Notes: generated by a model from the letters alone, not told the origin. 64,000 bases of DNA from Rugosibacter aromaticivorans (GCF_000934545.1 NZ_CP010554.1:2046001-2110000), one strand, 5' to 3'. Positions 46,971-57,952 are shown, counted from the stretch's first letter. Translations and numbers: made by a program.

Positions 46971-47774
46971 TCATGCCCCTGTAAACATAAAGGCGGTAAG
47001 AATAAAGTCGGCAGCCAGAATAGCCAGCGACGACGTTACAACAGTGCGCGTGGTCGCGCGAGAAACACCTTCAGCTGTTGGGTCGGCGTCATATCCTTCA
47101 AACACAGCGACCCAACTAACGATGATGCCAAAGACAAAGCTTTTGATCACGCCATTGAGAATATCCTTCTGAAAATCAACCGACGCCTGCATTTGCGACC
47201 AAAATGAACCCTCATCAACGCCGATCAATTGCACACCTACCAAATAGCCACCCAAAATACCCATGGCTGAAAACAAAGCAGCCAGAAGCGGCATAGAAAC
47301 CACCCCACCCCAAAACCGCGGAGCGACGACGCGGGCTATGGGGTTTACCGCCATCATCTCCATTGCAGATAACTGCTCGGTCGCCTTCATCAGGCCAATC
47401 TCAGCTGTTATCGCCGAACCTGCACGACTTGCAAAGAGCAGCGCTGCAACGACAGGTCCTAGCTCACGAACCAATGACAAAGCAACGAGAATACCCAGCG
47501 CTTCGGTTGAACCATAGCGCTGCAACGTGTCATATCCTTGTAAACCGAGGACCATACCGACAAACAGCCCCGACACCAGAATAATGATCAACGAAAGAAC
47601 GCCTGAGAAATAAATTTCACGCAACGTCAAATTAAGGCGACGGAAGGCTGTTCCCGACTGCAAAAAGATAGCGACAAAAAAACGGGCCGCAAAACCCAGC
47701 CGAAAAATACGTTTGGTGACCATATTACCCAAGGTCTGTAAAAATCGCGAAACCATCGACCCGGCCTTATCCAC
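46971..47774 (-). CDS. mlaE: Phospholipid ABC transporter permease MlaE
   Basis: A 267-residue MlaE/permease-domain protein. VLGLQGYDTLQRYGSTEALG, ELGPVVAALLFASRAGSA and EIGLMKATEQLSAMEMMAVN are the diagnostic blocks. It forms the membrane part of the Mla complex. It overlaps mlaF by eight bases. Confidence 0.97.
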   Translation of the reverse strand: MDKAGSMVSRFLQTLGNMVTKRIFRLGFAARFFVAIFLQSGTAFRRLNLTLREIYFSGVLSLIIILVSGLFVGMVLGLQGYDTLQRYGSTEALGILVALSLVRELGPVVAALLFASRAGSAITAEIGLMKATEQLSAMEMMAVNPIARVVAPRFWGGVVSMPLLAALFSAMGILGGYLVGVQLIGVDEGSFWSQMQASVDFQKDILNGVIKSFVFGIIVSWVAVFEGYDADPTAEGVSRATTRTVVTSSLAILAADFILTAFMFTGA

Positions 47775-48585
47775 GGTACACCGCGCCTTCCATCAACTGT
47801 TCGCCATAGGCTTTTTGCGCCGGATAGTGGAAAGGCACAGGCCCATCCGCCTCACCCCACACAAATTGGTGAACATAAGGTGTTTTTGAGTTTTTGATCT
47901 CTTCGGCTGTCCCCTCGGCGACAATTTTTCCTTCGGAGACAAAATAGACATAATCGACAATTTTTAAGGATTCCTGCACATCATGGGTAACCACGATGCT
48001 GCTCGCTCCCAGCGCGTCATTCAGCTTGCGGATCAACTCGCCCACAATCGATAATGAAATGGGGTCAAGACCGGCAAAAGGTTCGTCATACATGATGAGC
48101 ATGGGGTCAAGCGCTATGGCGCGCGCCAGCGCCACGCGTCGCGCCATGCCGCCGGAAAGTTCAGCCGGCATGAGATTGTGTGCGCCGCGCAAACCCACCG
48201 CATGTAACTTCATCAGCACCAGATCGTGAATCATCGCTTCGGGCAAATCAGTATGCTCACGCATCTGAAATGCAATGTTGTCAAATACCGACATGTCTGT
48301 GAATAAGGCGCCAAACTGAAACAACATGCCCATACGTCGACGCAGCGCATAAAGTTGTTTGGCGTCAAGCTCATGCACGACTTGCCCCGCCACCCTTACA
48401 TCACCAGATGTCGGCTTGAGCTGACCGCCGATCAAACGGAGAGTGGTTGTTTTGCCACAACCCGAGCTCCCCATAATCGCAACAACCTTACCGCGAGGAA
48501 TCATGATGTTGATCCCGCTCAATATGGTGCGCGTATCGTAAGAGAAGTTCAGATCCCGAATTTCAACCAAGGGTTCTTGTGACAT
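47767..48585 (-). CDS. mlaF: Phospholipid ABC transporter ATPase MlaF
   Basis: A 272-residue ATPase. Walker A is GSSGCGKTTT, signature ELSGGMARR, Walker B LIMYDEPFAG and switch VTHDVQES. The variant Walker A with Ser-Ser-Gly-Cys and the C-terminal tail suit MlaF. The ATG at 48585 is preferred; the longer frame has no support. It is the first gene of the mla operon. Confidence 0.96.
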   Translation of the reverse strand: MSQEPLVEIRDLNFSYDTRTILSGINIMIPRGKVVAIMGSSGCGKTTTLRLIGGQLKPTSGDVRVAGQVVHELDAKQLYALRRRMGMLFQFGALFTDMSVFDNIAFQMREHTDLPEAMIHDLVLMKLHAVGLRGAHNLMPAELSGGMARRVALARAIALDPMLIMYDEPFAGLDPISLSIVGELIRKLNDALGASSIVVTHDVQESLKIVDYVYFVSEGKIVAEGTAEEIKNSKTPYVHQFVWGEADGPVPFHYPAQKAYGEQLMEGAVYRG

Positions 48586-48709
48586 ATTAAGTAAGAAAGG
48601 AAAACGTGGATTCAGACCAGTTAGAGCGCGGCATTGTAGCAGAATCATTCTCCCAGGCTAGCCCATCAAGTCTGAGAAAAAGTGGAGAAAATACCACTCA
48701 CACAAGCCT

Positions 48710-48736
48710 TTGACCTCCTTATCTTTAGCCTATGAT
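48710..48736 (+). promoter_or_regulatory. Possible sigma-70 promoter of the msh regulator
   Basis: TTGACC and TATGAT lie 15 bases apart, 30 bases before the GTG start of the response regulator. The boxes match well but the spacer is short. Confidence 0.4.
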
Positions 48737-48765
48737 GCCAACGATAAATAGGCATTGGACACCCC

Positions 48766-50205
48766 GTGAACGCGCTAAAAGACAAAGCTGTCGTGCTGAT
48801 TGTTGATGATGACCCGCTCATCGCCGACACCTTGGGCTACTTCCTGAGCCGCGATTACACAGTCCTTACTGCAACCCGCCGCAAGGAGGCAATCAACTTG
48901 CTACGACAGGAAGACACTACCCCTGCCGTGGCATTGATAGATCTCGGCCTACCCCCGACGCCACATGCCCCGGATGAAGGATTCGCCTTGATCGCCGCGA
49001 TTCTTGCGCATTCCCCCCTCATCCGGATTATCATTCTCTCCGGGCAAAACGAAGAGGCAAACGCACGTCATGCGCGCGCCCTGGGCGCCACCGAATTCGT
49101 CTCCAAGCCAGCGAGCCCGGAGGATATTCTTAAGCTGATTCAGCGTATGCTGGCGTTCAATGATGACGCCACAGAAATAGAGGGCGGCCTTGTGGGCAAT
49201 AGCGCCGCTATGCAGAACCTGCGGGCGCAAATCAAACAATTTGCGCCCTCACCTTTCCCTGTTTTAATAGAGGGCGAATCAGGGAGCGGCAAGGAGCTGG
49301 TGGCCTCAGGCTTGCACCGGTACGCGAAGCGAGCCAATGAGCCCTACCTGACCTTAAATTGCGCCGCGATCTCCCCTAATCTAATGGAAGCCACCCTGTT
49401 CGGGCATGGCAAAGGGGCTTTTACCGGCGCAACCGGCGCTCGCGCAGGCTATTTTGAAGAGGCCGCAGGAGGCACCCTGTTTCTGGACGAAATTGGAGAG
49501 CTGCCACTTGATCTGCAACCCAAATTATTGCGCGTGCTGGAGAACAATGAGTTTCAGCGTGTTGGCGAAACGCAGGCCCGCCACACCGCCGCGCGCATAG
49601 TTGCCGCCACTAATCGTGATTTAAAAAAAGAAGTTCGCGAGGGACGATTTCGCGCTGATTTATATCACCGGCTTTCGGTTTTCACCATCAACGTTCCGCC
49701 CGTGCGTGAACTGGGCGCTGACCGACTGCAATTGTTTGACCACTTTCGAGCGCTGTATAGCGCGCAAACAGGCTCCTCCGCCTTTCAGTTGAGTCAAAAA
49801 ACAACCGAGCGCTTGTTGGCTTATTCGTTCCCTGGCAATGTACGTGAATTACGCAACATTGTGATTCGCCTCATCACCAAACACGCAGGCAAAACCCTGG
49901 CGCTTCATGAGCTCGAAGCTGAGCTGGATATTGCCGGCGCGGCGAGTGTTGCCACCGTATCCCCTGCGCCGACTTTTGCTACCAGTGCCGAACTCGTCGC
50001 CTACGCACTGCGCGAGCTGAAAACGCAGCATGAATTCAGCCTCGATGCCACCTTGCGACGCTGGGAAGAAGCCTATATTGAAGCCGCCCGCCAATTAGCG
50101 CATGACAACCTGAGCCAGGTGGCTCGCCTTTTGGGCATTAACCGCACGACGCTCTACAACCGTATCGACGCTCTCGGTCGCGCCAAGCGTCCGCCATCCC
50201 GGTAG
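48766..50205 (+). CDS. NtrC-family sigma-54-dependent response regulator
   Basis: A 479-residue regulator starting at GTG. It has a receiver domain (acidic pocket DDD at 14-16, phosphoacceptor D59, Lys in VSKPAS), a sigma-54 AAA+ domain (Walker A GESGSGKE at 169-176, GAFTGA loop at 217-222, Walker B LFLDEIGE), and a Fis-type HTH (about 445-472, [19 protein letters not shown]). The intact GAFTGA shows it can act on RNA polymerase-sigma-54. It may control the msh genes downstream or the sigma-54 pilin promoter at 3801. No histidine kinase gene is next to it. Confidence 0.93.
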   Translation: MNALKDKAVVLIVDDDPLIADTLGYFLSRDYTVLTATRRKEAINLLRQEDTTPAVALIDLGLPPTPHAPDEGFALIAAILAHSPLIRIIILSGQNEEANARHARALGATEFVSKPASPEDILKLIQRMLAFNDDATEIEGGLVGNSAAMQNLRAQIKQFAPSPFPVLIEGESGSGKELVASGLHRYAKRANEPYLTLNCAAISPNLMEATLFGHGKGAFTGATGARAGYFEEAAGGTLFLDEIGELPLDLQPKLLRVLENNEFQRVGETQARHTAARIVAATNRDLKKEVREGRFRADLYHRLSVFTINVPPVRELGADRLQLFDHFRALYSAQTGSSAFQLSQKTTERLLAYSFPGNVRELRNIVIRLITKHAGKTLALHELEAELDIAGAASVATVSPAPTFATSAELVAYALRELKTQHEFSLDATLRRWEEAYIEAARQLAHDNLSQVARLLGINRTTLYNRIDALGRAKRPPSR

Positions 50206-50227
50206 CGACTGGAGATTTAGCCACCCC

Positions 50228-51562
50228 ATGTATCTGGAACACTTTGGTCTTACCGAGCTTCCTTTTCGCATCACGCCCCACACGGATTTTTTCTTTGACG
50301 GCGCGAATCGTGGTGCCACGCTGGACGCATTGCTTTATGCCATCACGCATGACGAAGGCATCGTTAAAGTCAGCGGTGAAGTCGGCAGCGGTAAAACCAT
50401 GCTTTGCCGCGTGTTGATGGAACGTTTGCCGGACAACATCACCCTCATCTATCTGGCCAACCCTTCACTGTCTCGCGAGGACATGCTCTACGCCATTGCA
50501 GATGAACTACGCCTTTCGCTACCAGACAACGCCAGGGCGTCTCTCGTCTTGCGCACCCTGCAAGACCACCTGATCACATCATTCAGCGAAGGCCGCCAGG
50601 TGGTGGTGCTCATCGACGAAGCCCACGCTATGCCGGTAGAAACACTGGAAGAGATTCGGCTGTTATCCAACCTCGAAGCCAATCGCCACAAGTTGCTCCA
50701 GCTTGTGCTCTTTGGTCAGCCTGAGTTGAACGACATCCTGGCCCGCCCTGATATGCGTCAGCTCAAGGAGCGCATTACCCATAATTTTGGCTTGGAACCC
50801 CTGGTACGAGACGACATCGCCAGCTACCTCGATTTTCGCATGCGCACTGCAGGCTATCGTGGCCCCAGCGTTTTCACGCCTGCGGCGCTAAAAATGATCG
50901 CGCGCACATCGCATGGCCTCACCCGTCGTATCAACATCCTCGCCGACAAAGCCCTGCTCGCTGCTTATGCCACAGGCAGCCACCAAGTTGGCTCCAAAGA
51001 AGCGCAGGCAGCAATTCGCGATAGCGAGTTCAGCCAAGCCACCTATACTGACAAAAAAACACATAAAAATCTTATCCGCACGATCGCCCTCGGTTGTGCC
51101 GCCATTGCACTGGTTGCAGCCACTTGGCTGATCGCCACCGCCCAGCGCCCAGCCGTGCCTGCGGCGGAACCTGTTTCATCCTCAGCGCACCCCGCCAGCT
51201 CTGCCAATCCTGCCAGGACAAGGACACGCGATGCTCCCGCCTACCCACTGATCCAGGAGCGCATCGCCGCCGGGCAACACTGGCTTGAACAGACACCGAA
51301 CAATCACTGGTTTATACAACTATGGGCAACCGATGCCACACAGCAGGCACAAGTTGAAAATTTCTTAAGCGAAGCCGTCGCCCATCAAGCCGATATCAAT
51401 AATATTCGCGTCTACTTTTCTTCCCTTAGCGGTCAGCCGCGCTATGGCATCATCTATGGCGACTACTCAACACACGCTGCGGTTATGGCAGCGATCGACC
51501 AACTGCCGAGCGCACTGAAGAAAACCAAACCCTATCCCCGCCAGGTGATCCGTCTACGATAA
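50228..51562 (+). CDS. mshM: MshM/ExeA-type AAA ATPase with SPOR-like C-terminus
   Basis: A 444-residue protein. It starts with MYLEHFGLTELPFRITP, typical of MshM and ExeA; Walker A GEVGSGKT is at 50-57 and Walker B is VVVLIDEAHAM. One membrane helix (about 283-303) leads to a Pro/Ala-rich periplasmic part and a SPOR-like domain (about 357-444) that could bind peptidoglycan. It probably helps place the secretin in the cell wall. It lies between the regulator and mshL. Confidence 0.9.
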   Translation: MYLEHFGLTELPFRITPHTDFFFDGANRGATLDALLYAITHDEGIVKVSGEVGSGKTMLCRVLMERLPDNITLIYLANPSLSREDMLYAIADELRLSLPDNARASLVLRTLQDHLITSFSEGRQVVVLIDEAHAMPVETLEEIRLLSNLEANRHKLLQLVLFGQPELNDILARPDMRQLKERITHNFGLEPLVRDDIASYLDFRMRTAGYRGPSVFTPAALKMIARTSHGLTRRINILADKALLAAYATGSHQVGSKEAQAAIRDSEFSQATYTDKKTHKNLIRTIALGCAAIALVAATWLIATAQRPAVPAAEPVSSSAHPASSANPARTRTRDAPAYPLIQERIAAGQHWLEQTPNNHWFIQLWATDATQQAQVENFLSEAVAHQADINNIRVYFSSLSGQPRYGIIYGDYSTHAAVMAAIDQLPSALKKTKPYPRQVIRLR

Positions 51563-51673
51563 TGACGATGTGCTATTTCAATATTTTATTAATTATTAAA
51601 ATCATTGGGTTAAATAAAAAACATCATGCACTATGCTAATATCCATTCATTACTGCTTGATTGAAGAGTCACT

Positions 51674-53539
51674 TTGGAGAATCCATTGCGCCCATATTTA
51701 AAACCAGCGCGCTCTGCCACGTGCTTCGCAAGTCTTGTCTTTTTGGCAGCTTGTAGCAGCATTCAGCCACCTGCGGTCTCCAATGGCCATCTCCACACTG
51801 AAATCACCCAGCCAACTGTTGCCTCACACGACATACCCGCACCTGTTGCAGCCGCGGTCATTCTGCCCCGCCCGAAGGCCACAGCAAAAACCGAGACTTA
51901 CTCGGTTTCAGTGCGCAACATTCCAGTGCAGGATTTACTCTTCGCCCTGTCGCGCGATGCCAAAATTAACGTGGATGTGCATCCTGGCATCAATGGCGTG
52001 GTCACCATCAATGCCATCGACCAAACCCTGCAGCAAATCCTCACCCGGATCGCCAAACAGGTTGATATGCGCTGGGAACTCGATGGGCCGAATCTTATTG
52101 TCATGCCGGATTCGCCCTTTCTGCATATCTACAAAGTGGATTATGTGAACATGTCGCGCGATGTCAGCAGCTCGGTTTCCATCAATACACAGATTGCCTC
52201 AACGAGTTCTGGAACAAGCACGAGCACATCAACCGGAGGTGGCAACAATTCGACGACCACTGTTACCAGCAAAGCGCAAAACAATTTCTGGACCTCTGTT
52301 GAAAAAAACATCAAGGATATCCTGCGCGAAACGGACAAAATCCTGCCTGAAGGCTCCAGCGAAACTGTCATCGAACACAATGATCAACAAGCAACTACGG
52401 GAACAGGCGCGTCATCATCTGGGGCAGGTAAAAGTGGCAAGGGGAATGCAACGTCACTCGCAGGGAGCCCGAATCCTGCCAGTCTGCAAGAACAAGGGAC
52501 CACCATCGTTAAACGGACCACCTTCCGTGAAGCGGCGTCCGTCATTGCCAATCCTGAAGCGGGCGTGATCGTTGTTCGCGCCACGTCTCGCCAGCACGAA
52601 AAAGTGCAGGAATACATCGACCAAGTCACCCGCAACGCGGGCCGCCAGGTCATCATCGAAGCCACCATTGCTGAAGTGACACTGAACAACAATTACAAAC
52701 AGGGCATCAACTGGCAAAGCCTGCGCTCATTGCGATCCCCTGGAACAGCAGGATTTTCAGTAGCGCAGTCGCCAACCGGTCTAACAGGAGGCGCTGTACC
52801 CGATCCCTTCGCCGCATCGGGTACTTCGTTTTTACTGAACTACGTGGCACCTGGCCTGGGTATCTCATCCACGCTGACTTTGCTGGAAACCTTTGGTAAC
52901 GTCAAAGTATTGTCGAGTCCCAAAATCAGCGTGCTTAATAATCAAACAGCCATGTTGAAAGTGGTCGATAACGTTGTCTATTTTGAAGTCAAATCAGATT
53001 CCACCATAGGTCAGGTTAACACCCAAAAATCATTCACCACGACAGCTAAATCAATTGCCGTTGGCTTAGTCATGAATGTCACACCACAAATTAGTGAAGC
53101 GAACATGATCACCCTGAATGTTCGTCCGACCATATCACGAGTCACAGGTTTTAAAACCGATCCGAATCCAGACATCCCCGCTGCCATACCCAATCGCGTC
53201 CCCGAAATACAAACCCGCGAAATGGAATCCGTATTACGCTTGGCCGATGGCGAAATCGCCGTCATGGGTGGGCTGATGGAAGATAAAATAAATTACAACA
53301 CGGATGCGGTTCCCGGGTTAGGTGGCTTACCGGGCATCGGCAACTTCTTCCGCAATCGTGACGACACCAATACCAAAACCGAACTGGTTATTTTCCTAAA
53401 ACCAACGGTTATCCGTGATGCCAGCATGAATGGCGACTATCATGAATTTCGGCAACAACTCCCCGACCAGGATTTTTTCGCCAACAATCCTGGCCCTGAT
53501 CAAAAAATGATCGAAAACTCAAGGATACGCACGCCATGA
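51674..53539 (+). CDS. mshL: MSHA-type secretin MshL
   Basis: A 621-residue outer-membrane secretin. The signal peptide ends in lipobox LAAC (C27). Residues about 75-150 form the N0/STN-type domain, a Ser/Thr-rich stretch lies at 175-270, and the secretin core ends with VLSSPKISVLNNQTAMLKV, then MGGLMEDKI and VPGLGGLPGIGNFFRNR. It forms the pore for the pilus. The TTG start at 51674 has GAAGAG just upstream. An A+T-rich gap of 111 bases before it may hold a promoter. Confidence 0.93.
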   Translation: MENPLRPYLKPARSATCFASLVFLAACSSIQPPAVSNGHLHTEITQPTVASHDIPAPVAAAVILPRPKATAKTETYSVSVRNIPVQDLLFALSRDAKINVDVHPGINGVVTINAIDQTLQQILTRIAKQVDMRWELDGPNLIVMPDSPFLHIYKVDYVNMSRDVSSSVSINTQIASTSSGTSTSTSTGGGNNSTTTVTSKAQNNFWTSVEKNIKDILRETDKILPEGSSETVIEHNDQQATTGTGASSSGAGKSGKGNATSLAGSPNPASLQEQGTTIVKRTTFREAASVIANPEAGVIVVRATSRQHEKVQEYIDQVTRNAGRQVIIEATIAEVTLNNNYKQGINWQSLRSLRSPGTAGFSVAQSPTGLTGGAVPDPFAASGTSFLLNYVAPGLGISSTLTLLETFGNVKVLSSPKISVLNNQTAMLKVVDNVVYFEVKSDSTIGQVNTQKSFTTTAKSIAVGLVMNVTPQISEANMITLNVRPTISRVTGFKTDPNPDIPAAIPNRVPEIQTREMESVLRLADGEIAVMGGLMEDKINYNTDAVPGLGGLPGIGNFFRNRDDTNTKTELVIFLKPTVIRDASMNGDYHEFRQQLPDQDFFANNPGPDQKMIENSRIRTP

Positions 53540-54972
53540 GCCTGCTCATGGATGCCCTCAAGAAAGCGGAACTGGCTAAACGCGAAGGCCGCAGTGACAG
53601 CGGCCTCAGTAGTAATAGTCGGGTAACCGAAAATGTTCCTGCCGGCCTAACTCTGGAGCCGCTTACTCCGCCGTCAACAACTGCTGCATCCATGCCGGTA
53701 GTCGACGCATCACAGACGAGCGGTCCCGCCCAATCCACTGCGTTCACTGCACCCATCGATCCTTTATCTCACTTGCCTTCGCATCTTGAATCACTCGATG
53801 ATGCGTTTCTGGCGGAGATGGAAACTACTGCCCAACGCACATCTTCAGTTTCTGCCAGGGTCGCACCGGCTTTCCCAAAACCACGGACCCAGCCTGCCAT
53901 GACGTCCACTGCCGCAGCGCAACCCGCGTTCAAAAAAGAGCCCTCCACCGCGCAAAACCTGTTCGCAGCAAAACAGCCTTCGCCGGCCGTGCGCAATAAA
54001 AATTTCACCCTCTTACTGGGCGGCTTGACCACCCTGGCAGTGATCGCCATCGGGGGTTACTTTTGGTGGCAGCTACAACCCCACTCACCACGACCCGCTG
54101 CCGCCCTATCACATGAAGTCCGGCAAACAAACCCGTCGACCACATCTACCGCTACTGCTGCCGTATTGCCAGCGCCGACTTTTTCTGCACCAATGTCGCC
54201 CACGACAAGCCAAGCAGTGACCGCACCTGTGTTATTGGCTGCAAACGCAACAGCCACTAACAGCCATGACGCCGCTGACGATAGCGTGATCGCAAAACCA
54301 AAAAGTCATCACCGTGCATTTCGTCAGCAGCGCCAAGACGCCAAGTCAATAATGGATGCAGCAGTTGATACAAATGACCCCGTCCACCTGACCAAAGCAC
54401 CCCAGAAGGTGGACCCTTCCTTGCTGCGGGGCTTTGATGCGTTCAATCGCGGCGACCTTGCCAGCGCACGCACTGAATACACCCGCGCCCTGCAATCTGA
54501 CCCCCGCAATACCGATGCGCTGCATGGTTTAGCGGCCATTGCCCAAAAACAGGGGCATTGGGATCAAGCAGCCTGGGGATATCAAAAAATACTCGAAGCC
54601 AATCCGCAAGATGCCGTAGCACTCGCAGCGCTGATCAATATCCGCGGCCAGGCGGATCCGGCAACGGCCGAAAGTCGTTTGAAAACGCTCACTGCCGCCC
54701 AACCAGAACTGGCCGCTCCCGCGTTTTCACTAGGCAATTTATATGCCCGCCAGGGGCGCTGGAATGAGGCACAGCAAGCCTATTTTCAAGCCTACAATGC
54801 TGAACCCAGCAACCCGGACATCCTCTATAACCTCGCGATCAGTCTCGAACACATTCGCCAAACGCGGCTAGCGGCACAGTATTACGACCAAGCAATATCC
54901 GCTGCAAAAACCCATCCGGCCAGTTTTGACAGTGCGCAAGCGGCTGCCCGTATGCAGGCTTTGCAGCCCTGA
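53536..54972 (+). CDS. mshN: MshN-like TPR protein
   Basis: A 478-residue protein starting MSLLMDALKKAELAKREGR, a start typical of MshN. A low-complexity Pro/Ala/Thr part is interrupted by one membrane helix (about 156-178, ending GGYFWWQL). TPR repeats fill about 290-450. It overlaps mshL by four bases. It is thought to support pilus assembly by protein contacts. Confidence 0.85.
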   Translation: MSLLMDALKKAELAKREGRSDSGLSSNSRVTENVPAGLTLEPLTPPSTTAASMPVVDASQTSGPAQSTAFTAPIDPLSHLPSHLESLDDAFLAEMETTAQRTSSVSARVAPAFPKPRTQPAMTSTAAAQPAFKKEPSTAQNLFAAKQPSPAVRNKNFTLLLGGLTTLAVIAIGGYFWWQLQPHSPRPAAALSHEVRQTNPSTTSTATAAVLPAPTFSAPMSPTTSQAVTAPVLLAANATATNSHDAADDSVIAKPKSHHRAFRQQRQDAKSIMDAAVDTNDPVHLTKAPQKVDPSLLRGFDAFNRGDLASARTEYTRALQSDPRNTDALHGLAAIAQKQGHWDQAAWGYQKILEANPQDAVALAALINIRGQADPATAESRLKTLTAAQPELAAPAFSLGNLYARQGRWNEAQQAYFQAYNAEPSNPDILYNLAISLEHIRQTRLAAQYYDQAISAAKTHPASFDSAQAAARMQALQP

Positions 54973-55003
54973 GCATTCCTCTGTAGATCCTCATCAGTCA
55001 CGC

Positions 55004-56718
55004 ATGAATCAACCCACTACTTCGACCGTCAAACGAAAACAGGTCGGCCAAATTCTGATTGCACAAGGCGTGATCAGCGAGGATCAGCTGCGTATCGGCT
55101 TGCTAGAGCAGATGAGGTCCAACCAGCCGATCGGCCGCCTGCTGGTCTCTTTAGGCTTTGTTTCTGAAGCCACGCTACGCGATGCCATAAGTGAGTCGCT
55201 GGGCCATGAGTCGATCGATCTTGCCAATACCATCGTCGACCCAGAAGCGGTAAAACTCATTCCCCGCGAGCTTGCAAAACGACATCTGCTTTTAGGCTTG
55301 AGCTATTCCCCTGCAACACACTCTCTAAAAGTTGCCATTGCCGACCCCAATGATATTGTCGCCATAGACAAACTACGTGGGTTGATTCACCACGAAGTGC
55401 GTATCGAAACACTCCTTGCGGGTGAATCGGAAATTACTCGTGCGATTGATCAGTACTACAGCCATGAATTATCGATTGACGGCATCCTGAACGAAATTGA
55501 AACCGGTGAAATCGATTACCGCAGCATTACCTCTACCCTCGACGAATACAGCCAGCCTGTCGTACGGTTAGTAGACGCAATATTGACCGATGCAGTCAAA
55601 CATAGTGCGTCCGATGTGCACTTCGAGCCTGAAGCCAGCTTTTTGCGCATTCGTTATCGCATCGATGGCTTGCTGCGGCAGATTCGTGCCCTGCATAAAT
55701 CCTATTGGGCAGCGATGGCGGTACGCATCAAGGTCATGAGTGGCATGAACATCGCCGAAACCCGCGCCCCGCAAGATGGCCGCTTCTCGCTCAATATCAG
55801 TGGCGACACGATTGACTTTCGGGTTTCAGCTCAACCCACCATTCACGGCGAGAACATCGTGCTACGTATTCTTGACCGCAAAAAAGGTATCGTGCCACTT
55901 GACGGGCTAGGCCTCGATGTTCGCCAAATTAATCTGCTCAAGCTTATGGTCGCCCGACCTGAAGGCATTATCCTGGTTACCGGCCCCACTGGCAGCGGTA
56001 AAACCACTACCCTTTATTCAGTGCTCAACCACATCAATCTCGAAGGGGTCAACATCATGACTCTTGAGGATCCGGTAGAGTACCCCATGGCCATGATTCG
56101 CCAGACGTCTGTTGCCGAATCTGCCAAACTGGATTTTGCCAACGGCATTCGTTCCATGATGCGGCAGGATCCAGATGTCATTTTGGTGGGCGAAATTCGT
56201 GATGCGGATACGGCCGAAATGGCGTTTCGTGCGGCCATGACCGGTCATCAGGTGTATTCCACGCTGCACACCAACTCCGCGCTGGGCGCCATTCCCCGTC
56301 TGCTCGATATTGGCGTGTTGCCTGACATCATGGCTGGCAATATCATTGGCATGATTGCCCAGCGTTTGATACGGCGGCTATGTGTCCATTGCCGCAAACC
56401 CTATCCAGCCGAGGCGCACGAAAAAAACTGCTGGGCATCACCGAATCGCAGCCTGCGCCCATTTTGTATCGCGCCGTCGGTTGCGCCCAGTGCGGCAACC
56501 AAGGCTATCGTGGTCGCATGGCGATCATGGAATTATTACGTCTGGATAGTGAGCTGGATGATCTCATCAGTCGTCGCGCCAGCTTGCATGAAATTCGTAC
56601 AGCAGCCATTGCCAAAGGGTTTCAGCCATTGGCAACAGATGGCCTGCGTCGCGTGCGGGATGGGGCCACCTCTATCGAAGAAGTCGGTCGAGTGGTTGAT
56701 CTGACTGACCGCATGTAA
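55004..56718 (+). pseudogene. mshE: MSHA pilus ATPase MshE with -1 frameshift (reading-frame break at 56421-56428)
   Basis: A GspE/PilB-type ATPase. The N-terminal MshEN domain (about residues 10-65: VGQILIAQGVISEDQLRIGL, then IGRLLVSLGFVSEATLRDAI) is the type that binds cyclic di-GMP in Vibrio MshE. Walker A GPTGSGKTTT is near 327. After CVHCRKPYPAEAHEK the frame breaks. The zero frame goes on to 56704 with unrelated sequence, whereas the -1 frame gives the expected LLGITES...CAQCGNQGYRGRMAIMELL to the stop at 56718; together 571 residues, the normal size. It is either a disrupted gene, an assembly error in an A7 run, or expressed by slippage. Confidence 0.85.
56422..56428 (+). other. A_AAA_AAC slippery heptamer in mshE
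   Basis: The heptamer lies in phase with the zero frame (codons GAA AAA AAC) exactly where the frame must go back by one base. It sits in a run of seven A. It suits -1 ribosomal slippage, and an added A by RNA polymerase slippage would also restore the frame. No downstream stimulatory structure was verified. Confidence 0.6.
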
Positions 56719-56749
56719 CCCTGTTCTGCTAAAGACCTCTTGCATAACC

Positions 56750-57952
56750 ATGGCGCTGTACTTATACAAGGCAATTGACCCAGGCGGCAAGATGTCCGTT
56801 GGCAGTATCGAAGCCATCAACCTGGTTGATCTCGAAATGCGCTTAAAACGCATGGGCCTTGATTTCATCAATGGCGATTTGATCAAACAGCGCAGCGGTT
56901 TGAATCGGACGCGCATCACCCGGCCTGAACTCATCACCTTCTGCTTTCACCTTGAGCAGTTGAGCCGTGCCGGTGTTCCCTTGATAGAGAGCCTGGCTGA
57001 CTTGCGGGACAGCCTGGAAAACCCGCGCTTTCGGGAAATCATCGCAGGCATGGTTGAAAGCATCGAAGGTGGCAAAACACTGTCACAAGCCATGAATGAA
57101 CACCCCCACACGTTTGATGAAGTCATGGTCAGCCTGATCCGTGCCGGTGAAGAAACAGGTTCCGTGCCACATGTATTGAACAACCTGCTCGAATCACTCA
57201 AATGGCAGGATGAACTGGCGGCACATACCAAAAAACTCATCATGTACCCCGCGTTCCTCGGAACCGTCGTCGTGGCAGTGGTCATGTTCATGATGATCTA
57301 CCTGGTACCCAAAATGGCTGGCTTCATTCGCAACATGGGCCAGGCGCTTCCGCTGCAAACCAGGATACTCATCGCCACCTCCGAATTTTTCGTCAATTAC
57401 TGGTATGTCGTCATTGGGTTGCCGATCTTGCTTACCGCTGGCATCACTCTGCTGGTAAAACAAAACCCGGCAGCACGCTACCGTCTTGATGACATCAAAC
57501 TGCGTCTGCCATGGATAGGCACGATACTCAAAAAAATCATTCTTTCGCGTTTTGCCTCGGTTTTTGCCATGATGTATGCCTCGGGCATCACCATTCTTGA
57601 TTCCATCAAAACCACAGAAGACATTGTCGGTAATGTTGTCATCAAAGATGGGCTCAAACGTGCTGGCAAGCTGATTGCCGAAGGTCAAAATGTCACCGCA
57701 GCATTCGGGCAGGTTGAACTTTTTCCGCCTTTGGTTTTACGCATGCTTCGCGTTGGCGAAAATACCGGCGCGCTGGATACAGCGCTAACCAATGTGAGTT
57801 ATTTTTATAATCGTGATGTGCGTGAATCCATCGAAAAAGTGCAAGCCATGATCGAACCTGTCATGACCGTCATCATCGGCCTCATTCTTGGTTGGATCAT
57901 GCTGGCTGTACTTGGACCGATCTACGACATCATCACCAAAATGAAAACCTGA
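56750..57952 (+). CDS. mshG: MSHA pilus inner-membrane platform protein MshG
   Basis: A 400-residue GspF/PilC-family protein. It has two repeats of the T2SSF domain with the family blocks FCFHLEQLSRAGVPLIESLA, LIRAGEETGSVPHVL and MLRVGENTGALDTAL, and three membrane segments. It is the platform with which the MshE motor works, and follows mshE by 31 bases. Confidence 0.94.
   Translation: MALYLYKAIDPGGKMSVGSIEAINLVDLEMRLKRMGLDFINGDLIKQRSGLNRTRITRPELITFCFHLEQLSRAGVPLIESLADLRDSLENPRFREIIAGMVESIEGGKTLSQAMNEHPHTFDEVMVSLIRAGEETGSVPHVLNNLLESLKWQDELAAHTKKLIMYPAFLGTVVVAVVMFMMIYLVPKMAGFIRNMGQALPLQTRILIATSEFFVNYWYVVIGLPILLTAGITLLVKQNPAARYRLDDIKLRLPWIGTILKKIILSRFASVFAMMYASGITILDSIKTTEDIVGNVVIKDGLKRAGKLIAEGQNVTAAFGQVELFPPLVLRMLRVGENTGALDTALTNVSYFYNRDVRESIEKVQAMIEPVMTVIIGLILGWIMLAVLGPIYDIITKMKT

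Noticed and set aside
56429..56704. Zero-frame tail of mshE as a new C-terminal domain
   Set aside because: The -1 frame over the same bases gives the conserved ATPase C-terminus, so the zero-frame tail is accidental.
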